Source: Symbioplanes lichenis (GTDB taxonomy: Bacteria; Actinomycetota; Actinomycetes; Mycobacteriales; Micromonosporaceae). From it: DNA of 64,000 nucleotides. The first letter of the stretch is position 1. Every line of letters starts with the position of its first letter. The DNA lies in assembly GCF_030709675.1 (NCBI RefSeq), contig NZ_JAUZQD010000002.1:186001-250000 (forward strand), read 5' to 3'. Made by a program: the position numbers and the translations under genes. The notes under the pieces are model-generated. The model searched no databases. It was not told the origin of the DNA and saw only the letters and a program-made list of their open reading frames with translations. Shown here in pieces: positions 51,072 to 59,381 of the stretch.

Positions 51072-51890
51072 ATGGCGACGATCGTGCGGCCGGGGCGGCG
51101 GGCGTTTCTGCGCGGGGGCCTGCTGGCCGTTGCCGGAGCGGGGGTGGGCGCGCTGGGGGTGGCCGAGGTGCCGCGCTGGTGCGGGTGGGACAGGCCACCG
51201 CTCGGCGGCGGCTACGCGGCGGCCGCCGACACGCCCGATGCCGTCCGGCACGCCGGGGTGGCCGTGCGGTACTACGTCGAGACGACCGAGCCCGTCGTCG
51301 CTTTCACCTTCGACGACGGCCCGGGTCCCCGGTGGACGCCCATGGTGCTGGACACGCTGGCCGCGGCGGGCGTGCCGGCGACGTTCTTCATGGTGGGGCG
51401 GAACCTGCGCGAGCACGCCGGGCTGGTGCGCGACCGGCTGGCCGGGCACGAGGTCGGCAACCACTCGTGGTCGCATGACGACCTGGCCACGCGGGACCTG
51501 GCCGGGGTGACGAGCGAGCTGCGCCGCACCCACGACGTGATCGGCGAGGTCACCGGGCGGGCACCCACCCTGCTGCGGCCGCCGTACGGCCACCTGGGCG
51601 GCTCGACCCTGCTGGCCGCCGACTCGATGGGCTACGACCTCGTCCTGTGGTCGCAGCAGATGCGCGAGCGCCGCTACGCCGACGACCCCGCCGCCCAGGT
51701 GCGCGCCATCGTGGACGCGGCGCGCCCCGGCGACATCATCCTCGCCCACGACATCGGCGGCGACCACCGCCTCGTGGCCCTGCGTGGCCTGGCCGCCATG
51801 ATCGACGGCCTGCGTGCCCGCGGCTTCCGCTTCGCCACCGTCTCCGGCCTGATCGCCGGCGCCGCGAACGGCCCGGCGGCCCGGCCCTAG
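51072..51890 (+). CDS. Polysaccharide deacetylase (NodB/CE4), Tat-exported
   Basis: 272 residues. A Tat-like signal (RPGRRAFLRGGLLAVAGAGV) precedes a CE4 domain with all main motifs: TFDDGPGP (catalytic and metal Asp), HSWSHDDL (metal His pair, H-x3-H), RPPYG, and DIILAHDIGG. Expected to remove N-acetyl groups from peptidoglycan, chitin or exopolysaccharide outside the membrane. ATG 51072 follows GGGGGAGAGC; upstream ATG 50976 would put 32 residues ahead of the Tat signal and is less likely. Confidence 0.9.
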   Translation: MATIVRPGRRAFLRGGLLAVAGAGVGALGVAEVPRWCGWDRPPLGGGYAAAADTPDAVRHAGVAVRYYVETTEPVVAFTFDDGPGPRWTPMVLDTLAAAGVPATFFMVGRNLREHAGLVRDRLAGHEVGNHSWSHDDLATRDLAGVTSELRRTHDVIGEVTGRAPTLLRPPYGHLGGSTLLAADSMGYDLVLWSQQMRERRYADDPAAQVRAIVDAARPGDIILAHDIGGDHRLVALRGLAAMIDGLRARGFRFATVSGLIAGAANGPAARP

Positions 51891-52022
51891 GCCGGCGCCG
51901 CAGGTAATCGCGCAGCTCGCCGGTGAGCTTGCGCCGGTGCTCGAGGGCGTCCACCCCGCTGGGCGGCAGGGCGTCGGCGAAGACCTTCACCATCGCGTGG
52001 CGGACCGGTCTACGCAACGGTC

Positions 52023-53615
52023 CTAGGTCACGGTGGCGCAGATCGCGTACGCCGTGACCGTCCCGCCGAGGCCGACGTTGGTCGCGGTCCAGGCGGTCTG
52101 CGACGACGGGTAGCTGCCGCCGAGCTGGCCGCCGCTCATGTTGGCGCCGCCGCCGAGGACCTTCTTGCCGGTCGGGCAGGTGGCGACGGAGCTGGTGCTG
52201 CCGGCGGCGCCCGTCACCATCGTGTAGCCGCTCACCCCGTCGCTGCCGGCCGGGCCGGTGAGCCCCTGCGGCCCCGTCGCGCCGGTCGGACCCTGTGCCC
52301 CGGTCGCGCCGGTGGCGCCGGTGGCGCCGGTGGCGCCGGTGGCGCCGGTCGCACCTTGCGGACCCGTTGCTCCGGCAGCACCCTGTGGTCCGGTGGCCCC
52401 GGCAGCACCCTGTGGTCCGGTGGCCCCGGCCGCACCTTGCGCTCCGGTCTGCCCCTGCGGCCCTGTCGCGCCGGTGTCGCCCTGCACGCCCGTGGCGCCC
52501 TGCGGCCCCGTCGCACCCTGCGCGCCCGTGGCGCCGGTTTCACCCTGCGGCCCCGTCGCGCCGGTGTCGCCCTGAGGACCGGCCGGGCCGGTCGCACCGG
52601 GCAGGCCCTGCCGGCCCTCCGGTCCCATCGGGCCTTGCGGGCCGACCGCACCTTGCGGCCCCACGAGGCTCGCGAGAAACTCGGTCACCGTGCCGTCCGC
52701 GTTGCCGTCCAGCGACCGCCACGTGTCGAAGGCGGAGGCGCCGGTGTCGCCCCGGGCGCCCGTCGCGCCGACCAGCGAAGCCAGGAAATCGTCGAGGTTG
52801 CCGTCGTTCGTGTCGTGCCACAGGTCGAACGCGGACCTGCCGTCGAAGCCTCGCGGACCGGTCAGCGATGCAAGGAAGTCGTCCACGGTGCCGGAGTGAC
52901 CGTTCGCCAGCCACAGCTGGTAGGCCGAGAACCCGTCGGCCCCGCGCTCCCCGACCAGGGACGCCAGGAAGTCACCGACCGTACCGCTGTGGCCCTCCTG
53001 CAGCCACGACGCGAACGCCGACAGTCCGTCGTTGCCGGCCGCGCCCCGGGCGCCCGTCGCTCCGGTCGCCCCGGTCGCACCGTTGGCGCCCTTGGCTCCC
53101 ACGGCACCCGCCGCGCCGGTCGCCCCTGTCGGACCGGCCACACCGGCGACGCCTTGAGCCCCGGTCGCGCCGGCGACACCCCGCAACCCGGCGGCGCCGA
53201 CCGGACCGACCGGACCGATGAGCCCCTGCGCGCCGAACGGTCCGATCAGGCCCCGGGGTCCCGCCGGGCCCGACGGACCCATCGGGCCGGTGGCGCCCCG
53301 GGGACCCATGGGCCCCATCGGCCCCGCCGGACCCGAGACGCCGAGAAGGCCCTGGGCGCCGGCCACGCCACGCAGCGCGTCGGCGCCACCCTTGCTGACC
53401 ACCCGGTTCCAGGAGACCAGGGTCCCCTCCGGGCACCGGCGCCCACGGGCGTGGTCGACGACGCGCACGACGCCGGTCGCCTTGCTGACGCACGCGTAGA
53501 CCGCATCTGCCGGCGCGGGGGCGGCCGATCCGGCCATCGCGGAGCCCGGCGAGCCGAGCACCACCGTCGCGGCCATGGCGGCACCGGCACCGGCCCGCAT
53601 CATGGAGATCTTCAT
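52023..53615 (-). CDS. Secreted collagen-like protein with SAxxxW modules
   Basis: 530 residues. Signal peptide: [20 protein letters not shown] to AMA. A 50-residue N-terminal globule with two Cys ([20 protein letters not shown]) is followed by Gly-x-y collagen repeats in two blocks. Between them stand four modules of about 24 residues ([79 protein letters not shown]), each closing with SLVG or SLTG. The second collagen block is almost all [12 protein letters not shown] words. A C-terminal globule ([20 protein letters not shown] to ICATVT) resembles trimerising heads. It should form an extracellular triple-helical fibre. Confidence 0.9.
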   Translation of the reverse strand: MKISMMRAGAGAAMAATVVLGSPGSAMAGSAAPAPADAVYACVSKATGVVRVVDHARGRRCPEGTLVSWNRVVSKGGADALRGVAGAQGLLGVSGPAGPMGPMGPRGATGPMGPSGPAGPRGLIGPFGAQGLIGPVGPVGAAGLRGVAGATGAQGVAGVAGPTGATGAAGAVGAKGANGATGATGATGARGAAGNDGLSAFASWLQEGHSGTVGDFLASLVGERGADGFSAYQLWLANGHSGTVDDFLASLTGPRGFDGRSAFDLWHDTNDGNLDDFLASLVGATGARGDTGASAFDTWRSLDGNADGTVTEFLASLVGPQGAVGPQGPMGPEGRQGLPGATGPAGPQGDTGATGPQGETGATGAQGATGPQGATGVQGDTGATGPQGQTGAQGAAGATGPQGAAGATGPQGAAGATGPQGATGATGATGATGATGATGAQGPTGATGPQGLTGPAGSDGVSGYTMVTGAAGSTSSVATCPTGKKVLGGGANMSGGQLGGSYPSSQTAWTATNVGLGGTVTAYAICATVT

Positions 53616-53793
53616 CGGGATCCAGCCTTGGGTCGGGGGTAGGCCGTCCTTCAAGGTCGGTGTCCGTGAGTGCGGTCTTATGACTTCTCGGGAGCGAACA
53701 GGTTGCCGGCGTGCCGGCCAGGACGTAGGTGCCCGCCCGGGGGTGTGAGGTTGCACTGCGCACCTCCCCGGGCCGGCCCGACGACGCGCGCCA

Positions 53794-54204
53794 TCACCTG
53801 AGGCGGCTCCCGATCAGGTGCTCCACGACGCGGCGGGCGGCTTTGCGGCCGGCCCGCTGCGGAATGAGGCCCTCCTTGGCCACCCCCCGAACGGTGGCAA
53901 CCACGACGCCCTCCGCCCGATCCCGGAGCACCACCGTGACGACAGCCGGGTTCAGGTTCAACGCGCCCGAACCCAGGACGGCCTGCGCCTCCGCCGTCCT
54001 CGCGCCCACGGCATCCAGGGTGCGGCCGACCAGCTCCCGGGCGGCCGGCAAGGACAGCGGAAGCTCCACCGCCGTCTCGAAGATGTCGGCCCGAATCCGG
54101 CGGGCCGCGAAGCGCGCACCCCACCCCGCGCCGCGCTTGGTGCTCTCACCCAGCGCGAACAACCCGGCGACCAGCAGTTCGTTCTCCACGGGGGTCAGAC
54201 TCAT
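53794..54204 (-). CDS. Unknown 136-residue protein
   Basis: No family recognised. The sequence is helical and basic at both ends: [80 protein letters not shown]. It has no convincing signal peptide or membrane helix. MSLTPVENE at 54204 is preferred over an ATG at 54222 that would add a short hydrophobic cap. It lies upstream of the collagen-like gene in the same orientation with a 178-base gap. Confidence 0.6.
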   Translation of the reverse strand: MSLTPVENELLVAGLFALGESTKRGAGWGARFAARRIRADIFETAVELPLSLPAARELVGRTLDAVGARTAEAQAVLGSGALNLNPAVVTVVLRDRAEGVVVATVRGVAKEGLIPQRAGRKAARRVVEHLIGSRLR

Positions 54205-54333
54205 GACCAGGCAGTAAAACACAGTGAGCCACCGTCGTCGCCGACAACTCAGGTCTGCCGCCGGCTGTGGCAGCCTCCGTCAGTGGTTTGCGGGCGAATA
54301 TCAGCCCCGCTGCAGGAGTCGATGGACCTCAGG

Positions 54334-54540
54334 TCATCCGCATCGCCATCCGCAGAGTGGGGTGGGCGGCCAGCAGTCCGGGGCGTCAGCGCCGAACAGC
54401 AGCCAGCACACGACGGCGGTGGCGTAGTAGGTGCCGCGGTCGAGGTGGAAGCGGGTCCAGCCGGGGGGCGTCGTGGTCTCGCCGATGTCGAGCTCGAGCC
54501 GCCGGCCGGCTCGCCGGGCCGTCAACACGCTGCTCAGCAT
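54334..54540 (-). pseudogene. Possible gene remnant
   Basis: A 68-codon open stretch reads SVLTARRAGRRLELDIGETT then TPPGWTRFHLDRGTYYATAV and looks protein-like at its start but ends in low-complexity Cys/Trp/Pro. No ribosome site, no family match. It lies in the 436-base gap 54205-54640, which otherwise shows nothing but the promoter region of the following gene. Confidence 0.35.
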
Positions 54541-54640
54541 CGGAACCTGTGGTCAAGATCGCTGGTGCATGGTCAGGTGTCGATCGCTGCGGCATACTGC
54601 TGGTTCGGCGGACAGATCGGCACATGGGGGCGGAGGGCCC

Positions 54641-56494
54641 GTGCGGGAACCGTGGTGGGAGCGGGTTCATGAGGCGGCGCAGCTGCTGGCTTCGCAGGTG
54701 AATGCCGCGGTGGCCCGGGCCGCGCGGGACGGTGTCTACAGTCCGCCGCCCGGTGCGCCCGCACCCCGCCGCCGGCGCCGGCCGGCCTCGCTGCGGCATC
54801 TCGCCGAAGTCATCCGCGCGCACCGGCTCGCCCCGGGCATGTCCGTCGACAAGGACGACGTGGCGGCGGTCCTCGCCGGGGACCCGCGGGCCGTCAGTGA
54901 CCCGGTGCTCGTCCTCGGGGTCGCTCGCGCCGCCCACCTCATCGCCGGGGTGCCGCTCGGCAACGCCGAGGCCGACCGGCTCGTCGTCGCGGCGGCGCAC
55001 GTGGCGGCGCTGACCGAAACCGCGCGGGAGGCGGACGGGCGAGCGGCGACGCTCGTACCGGAACTCGTGCCCGTCGCTCACCATCCGGCCGAGCCCGTGA
55101 TCATCGACGCGTCGTTCACCACGCGCCGCCCCGGCCGGCGCCGGGCGCTGGTCGCCGCCGTCCTCGGCCTCCTGGTGCTCGCCGGGTCCGCGGCTCTGAC
55201 GGCCTCGCGCGGCACTCGCGAGCCGGAGCCGGAGGAGAAGCCGGCGCCCCCGGCGGTGACCGCGGCGACGCCCCTGGACCACGCCGACTCCCGCGACGAC
55301 TACCTCAACCCGCGGCCGCTGCAGGACGCGCTCGACCACGGCTTCACCGGCATCGACGTCGACGTCGTCCTGCGCGACGGCGGGCTCCTGCTCTGCCATC
55401 ACGTCGACGGCGACGCCTGCGCGGACCCGGGCGGCAATCCGATCACCGCGCGGCCCTTCGACGCGACCTATCTGCGGGCTCTGAGCTCCCGAGTGAGCGC
55501 CACCGGCGGCCGGGTGTACCCGGGCTTCCACCAGCCGGTCATGCTCTTCGTCGAGATCACGTGCGGGACGGACGCGGGCGGTTGCGCGCTGCCCGCCGAT
55601 CGGGCCGCGGCGGCCGCCAGCCCGGACAACCCGCTGGTGGTCGCCCAAGCCGTCATCGACGCGCTGGTTCCGTACCGGAGCATGCTCTTCCATGTCGGCG
55701 CGGCGGTGCGGCACTGGGGTCCCGTGCAGGTCGTGCTCAGCGGGGACCACACGGGCGAGCAGTACCCGACCGCGGGCGGGGGCAGCGACTCGGTGCGCGG
55801 ACTGATCGAGCGGCAGTCCGACCGGTACGCGTTCCTCGACGGCAGCCTCGGCATCGACCGCGACCAGCCCAACGCGGACCTGGTGCCGGTGATCACGTTC
55901 CCGAACCCGGACCCCGGCTGCACGCGACACGGCACCGAGCCGATCCAGCACCAGCACTGGGACCACATCATCGCGGCGCAGAGCACCGGGCACCACGTGC
56001 GGGTGTGGGATCCGGACGACTGCCCGGAACGCGGCGACTTCTGGACGGACGCGCTCTACGGCGGCGTCGACTATCTGAGCAGCAGTCACGTGACTCTGCT
56101 GGGCGACTGGCTCACCACCACGGCGGCGGGCGGCGGTGGCGGTCGGTGTGAGGTGCCCGGTCCGATCGGCGCGGAACGGTTCGTCGGGCAGTACTGCACG
56201 CTGGCCACCGGCGACGTGCCGGTCATGACCGGGCCCGACCCCAATTCCGCCCGCGCCGGGACGCTCGCGAAGGGCGGCTCGACGTGGTTCCTGGGTCAGC
56301 AGCCGGGGCAGCCGTACAGCTTCCAGGGCCGGCACAACTTCTGGTGGGCGTACACGCGGGCGGACAACGGCAAATGGGGCTGGGTCTCGCTGGTCCACTT
56401 CGCCGACGGCGTCCTCGACCAGCCGGCCGACGGGCTGCAGTACAGCTGTTACGACGTACGCCCGGGGGAGAGCGACGACTGCCACCCCCTGTGA
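54641..56494 (+). CDS. Membrane protein with outer PI-PLC/GDPD-like domain
   Basis: 617 residues. Cytoplasmic N-terminus (about 1-150) has an HTH-like helical part (SLRHLAEVIRAHRLAPGMSV, DKDDVAAVLAGDP) as seen in XRE-type domains. One membrane helix (ALVAAVLGLLVLAGSAALTA) near 175-195 is followed by an extracellular TIM-barrel resembling AIM6/GDPD phosphodiesterases (NPRPLQDALDHGFTGIDVDV, GGLLLCHHVDGD, VMLFVEITCG), and an SH3-like C-terminal domain (GRHNFWWAYTRADNGKWGWV). GTG 54641 has GGAGGG at good spacing. A phosphodiester substrate is inferred. Linking a DNA-binding-like inner domain to an outer enzyme is unusual. Confidence 0.75.
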   Translation: MREPWWERVHEAAQLLASQVNAAVARAARDGVYSPPPGAPAPRRRRRPASLRHLAEVIRAHRLAPGMSVDKDDVAAVLAGDPRAVSDPVLVLGVARAAHLIAGVPLGNAEADRLVVAAAHVAALTETAREADGRAATLVPELVPVAHHPAEPVIIDASFTTRRPGRRRALVAAVLGLLVLAGSAALTASRGTREPEPEEKPAPPAVTAATPLDHADSRDDYLNPRPLQDALDHGFTGIDVDVVLRDGGLLLCHHVDGDACADPGGNPITARPFDATYLRALSSRVSATGGRVYPGFHQPVMLFVEITCGTDAGGCALPADRAAAAASPDNPLVVAQAVIDALVPYRSMLFHVGAAVRHWGPVQVVLSGDHTGEQYPTAGGGSDSVRGLIERQSDRYAFLDGSLGIDRDQPNADLVPVITFPNPDPGCTRHGTEPIQHQHWDHIIAAQSTGHHVRVWDPDDCPERGDFWTDALYGGVDYLSSSHVTLLGDWLTTTAAGGGGGRCEVPGPIGAERFVGQYCTLATGDVPVMTGPDPNSARAGTLAKGGSTWFLGQQPGQPYSFQGRHNFWWAYTRADNGKWGWVSLVHFADGVLDQPADGLQYSCYDVRPGESDDCHPL

Positions 56495-56608
56495 CCCGCG
56501 GCCGGGGCCGCACCGCCCCCGTGAACAGTGCGGACCCGCCGCGTCCATGCCTCGATGGTGGCCGCCCCGGCGCCGTCGATCAACAGCGAACTGTCCCCGG
56601 ATCGGGCC

Positions 56609-56631
56609 TATCTGTCTTGCTCAGACAGATA
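56609..56631. terminator. AT-rich hairpin over the asnB stop codon
   Basis: TATCTGTC / GACAGATA arms (8 bp, perfect) around a 7-base loop that contains the leftward asnB stop at 56623-56621. It lies between convergent genes and probably terminates transcription. Confidence 0.55.
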
Positions 56632-58540
56632 ACTGCAGCGGCGTGGTGGGCTCGCGGTGGGGCATCGACGGGGCGATCGTGCCCTCGACGAAGATGGCGT
56701 GCCACAGGCAGAACATGGCGACCGTCCAGACCTTGCGGGAGTGGTCGGCGACGCCGGCGCGGTGCTCCTGGAGGAGCTTCTGGGCGTAGCCGAGGTCGAG
56801 CAGGTGGCCGGCCTGGGAGGCGTCCATGACCGCGCCGAGCCAGTCGCCCACGGCGCCCTTCAGCCACACGCGCGTGGGGGTGGGGAAGCCGAGCTTGCGG
56901 CGGTCGCGGACGGACTCGGGGACGATGCCGCGCATGGCCTCGCGGAAGGCCATCTTGGTGCCCTTGGAGTTGTGGGGCAGCTTCAGCTCGGTCGGCAGGC
57001 CCGCGGCGGCCTGGTAGACGGCCTGGTCGAGGAACGGGACACGCAGCTCCAGCGAGTGGGCCATGGACATCCGGTCGGCCTTGGCGAGGATGTCGCCGGG
57101 CAGCCACGTGTGCAGGTCCACGTACTGCATGGACGCCGTGTCGTCCACGTCGGCCGTCTCGGCGTACAGGTGATTGGTGATCTCGGTGTGCGGCAGCGCG
57201 GTGAAGCGCATCAGCGCGGCCTTCTCCTCCGGGCCGAAGATGCGCGCGTTGCCCCAGTAACGCTCCTCGATCGGGGTGGTGCCGCGCTCCAGGAAGCTGC
57301 GGCCCTTCATGCCCTCGGGCATCACGTGGGAGAGGTTGCGCAGGCCGCGCTTCATGCTGGGCGGCAGCTTGCCGATGCCGGCCAGGGACAGCGGCTCGCG
57401 GTAGATCGTGTAGCCACCGAACAGCTCGTCGGCGCCCTCGCCGGACAGGACCACCGTCACGTGCCGGGAGGCCGTACGGGCGAGGAAGTAGAGCGGGACC
57501 AGCGACGGGTCCGCGACCGGGTCGTCGAGCAGCTGGACGATCCGCGGCAGCTCGCGGATGACGTCCTCCTCGCCGATCAGCGTCGGGGTGAGCCGCACGC
57601 CGAGCTGGTCGGCGGTGTGCTGGGCGATGTCGATCTCCGAGTACGCCTGGTCGTCGAAGCCGGCGGTGAACGCGTGCAGGTCCGGCTTGACCTCGCGGGC
57701 CAGCGCGACGATCGCGGACGAGTCGACGCCGCTGGACAGGAACGCCCCGACCGGCACCTCGGCGTGCATGTGCTTGCGGACGCTGTCGCGCAGGGCGGCC
57801 TGGATGGCGTGCTGGGCCGCCTCGGGCTGCAGGGCGAGGGGCCGCAGCGACGGGCGGAAGTAGCGTTCCATCCGGATGCCGCCGCCGGGCGTCCAGGTGA
57901 GCCGGTGCCCGGGCTGGACCCGCTTGACCTGGCGGTGCAGCGTCAGCGGCTCGGGGACGTACTGGAAGGTCAGGTAGTGCGCGAGGGCGTCGGTGTCCAG
58001 CGCGGCGCCGGAGTTGCCGCTGAAGGGCAGCAGGGCCTTGCGCTCGCTGGCGAGGAAGATGCCGTCCGAGGTCTCGAGCACGTAGAGCGGCTTGATGCCG
58101 AACTGGTCGCGCGCCGCGTGCAGGGTGCCGGTCCAGTGGTCGTACGCGACGAAGGCGAACATGCCCCGCAGCCGCGGCAGCGCGTTGGCCCCCCAGTAGT
58201 GGAACGCGGCGGCGAGGACCTCGCTGTCACCGTGCGTGGCGAAGGTCGCCTGGTGCTCGCGGACCAGGTCGGCGCGCAGCTCCCGGTAGTTGTAGATCTC
58301 GCCGTTGAAGACAAGGGTCCACCGGCCGGCGTGCGGGCCGTCGGCCGGGTAGTGCACCGGCTGGGCCGCCTCCTCGCGGTCGATGATGGCCAGGCGCTTG
58401 AAGCCGAAGGCCATGCCGTCGCGCATCTCGACCCGGGTGTCGTCGGGCCCCCGGTGGTGCATCAGCTCCAGCGCGGCCGGGAAGGCGGCGGGCTGCCCGG
58501 CGCCGGGGCGGCTGCTGATGAACACGGCAAGACCACACAT
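56621..58540 (-). CDS. asnB: Asparagine synthase (glutamine-hydrolysing)
   Basis: 639 residues. N-terminal glutaminase with nucleophile Cys2 (MCGLAVF), LMHHRGPDD, NGEIYNYRELR and GDSEVLAAAF; C-terminal synthetase with the PP-loop FLSSGVDSSAIVALA and the SGEGADELFGGY motif. Converts aspartate, glutamine and ATP to asparagine; members of this length are also used for other amidations in actinobacteria (for example of peptidoglycan or natural products). ATG 58540. Divergent from a two-component system, with direct repeats between that may link its control to that system. Confidence 0.94.
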   Translation of the reverse strand: MCGLAVFISSRPGAGQPAAFPAALELMHHRGPDDTRVEMRDGMAFGFKRLAIIDREEAAQPVHYPADGPHAGRWTLVFNGEIYNYRELRADLVREHQATFATHGDSEVLAAAFHYWGANALPRLRGMFAFVAYDHWTGTLHAARDQFGIKPLYVLETSDGIFLASERKALLPFSGNSGAALDTDALAHYLTFQYVPEPLTLHRQVKRVQPGHRLTWTPGGGIRMERYFRPSLRPLALQPEAAQHAIQAALRDSVRKHMHAEVPVGAFLSSGVDSSAIVALAREVKPDLHAFTAGFDDQAYSEIDIAQHTADQLGVRLTPTLIGEEDVIRELPRIVQLLDDPVADPSLVPLYFLARTASRHVTVVLSGEGADELFGGYTIYREPLSLAGIGKLPPSMKRGLRNLSHVMPEGMKGRSFLERGTTPIEERYWGNARIFGPEEKAALMRFTALPHTEITNHLYAETADVDDTASMQYVDLHTWLPGDILAKADRMSMAHSLELRVPFLDQAVYQAAAGLPTELKLPHNSKGTKMAFREAMRGIVPESVRDRRKLGFPTPTRVWLKGAVGDWLGAVMDASQAGHLLDLGYAQKLLQEHRAGVADHSRKVWTVAMFCLWHAIFVEGTIAPSMPHREPTTPLQLSV

Positions 58541-58590
58541 CGCGTACTCCTGTCGTCGGCGACTGCGTGGCGGAACAGTAGAAACTCACC

Positions 58591-58610
58591 TGTGAGGAAC
58601 TTGTGAGGAA
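58591..58610 (+). promoter_or_regulatory. Direct repeat, likely OmpR-type response-regulator site
   Basis: TGTGAGGAA at 58591 and again at 58602, 11 bases apart, the spacing expected for an OmpR-family dimer on one face of the helix. It lies between asnB and the response-regulator gene, so it may autoregulate the system and affect asnB. Confidence 0.6.
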
Positions 58611-58697
58611 GCCGTGCGGTTTCCCGGGGCCGTGGAAACCGGTCCGGATCTTCATCGGTTCTCCACATTTCTTGACGCCGCGAGTGAGAATCCCCGC

Positions 58698-59381
58698 GTG
58701 ACCGCACGTATCCTCATCGCCGACGACGACCGCAAGCACGCCGAGCTCCTGCGCCTCTACCTGGAGCGGGAGGGGCACCAGGTGCTCACCGTGGGTGACG
58801 GCCGGGCGGCGCTCGAGGTGGCCCGGGCCCGCCGGCCCGACCTGGTCGTGCTCGACGTGATGATGCCGATCGTCGACGGCCTGGACGTGTGCCGGATCCT
58901 GCGGGCCGAGTCCGACGTCGCGATCCTGCTGGTGACGGCCCGCTCGGCGGAGAACGACATGCTGCTCGGCCTCGACATCGGCGCCGACGACTATCTGGCC
59001 AAGCCGGTCAGCCCGCGCGAGCTGACCGCCCGGGTGCGGGCCCTGCTGCGCCGCGCCGGCACGGCCGACGGGCCGTCGAGCGTGCTGCGCGTAGGGGACC
59101 TGGAGGTCGACCCCGGGCGCTTCGAGGTCCGCGTCGGCGGCGCCCCGGTCGCGCTGACGGCCAAGGAGTTCGGCATCGTCGAGCTGCTCGCCCGCGAGCC
59201 CGGCCGGGTCTTCACCCGGGGGCAGATCATCGACAAGACCTTCGGCTTCGAGCAGGACGTCTCCGAGCGTACGGTCGACGCGCACGTGGTCAACCTGCGC
59301 CGCAAGCTCGAGGAGAACCCGGCCGAGCCCCGCTACGTGCAGACCGTCTACGGGCGGGGGTACAGGATGGCCGAGCAGTGA
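58698..59381 (+). CDS. OmpR-family response regulator
   Basis: 227 residues. Receiver domain ARILIADDDRKHAELL with acidic pocket, phospho-accepting Asp53 in VVLDVMMP, and LAKPVSPRELTARVRALLRR with the conserved Lys; C-terminal winged HTH (ALTAKEFGIVELLAREPGRV, SERTVDAHVVNLRRKLEENP). GTG 58698 is the only start that puts the receiver at the N-terminus. Its stop overlaps the kinase GTG start (GTGA), so the pair is coupled. Confidence 0.95.
   Translation: MTARILIADDDRKHAELLRLYLEREGHQVLTVGDGRAALEVARARRPDLVVLDVMMPIVDGLDVCRILRAESDVAILLVTARSAENDMLLGLDIGADDYLAKPVSPRELTARVRALLRRAGTADGPSSVLRVGDLEVDPGRFEVRVGGAPVALTAKEFGIVELLAREPGRVFTRGQIIDKTFGFEQDVSERTVDAHVVNLRRKLEENPAEPRYVQTVYGRGYRMAEQ

Noticed and set aside
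51891-52017. Short leftward frame (AMVKVFADALPPSGVDALEH) after the deacetylase gene
   Set aside because: It looks somewhat protein-like but has no stop before running into the deacetylase coding region, no ribosome site and no family match. At most a fragment.
52258-53642. Rightward open frames opposite the collagen-like gene
   Set aside because: They arise from the repetitive Gly-x-y codons read backwards (Pro/Val/Ala runs); no start signals or domains.
54386-56548. Leftward open frame of 720 codons opposite the GDPD-like gene
   Set aside because: Val/Arg/Gly-rich shadow; the rightward frame has the ribosome site, membrane helix and recognisable domains.
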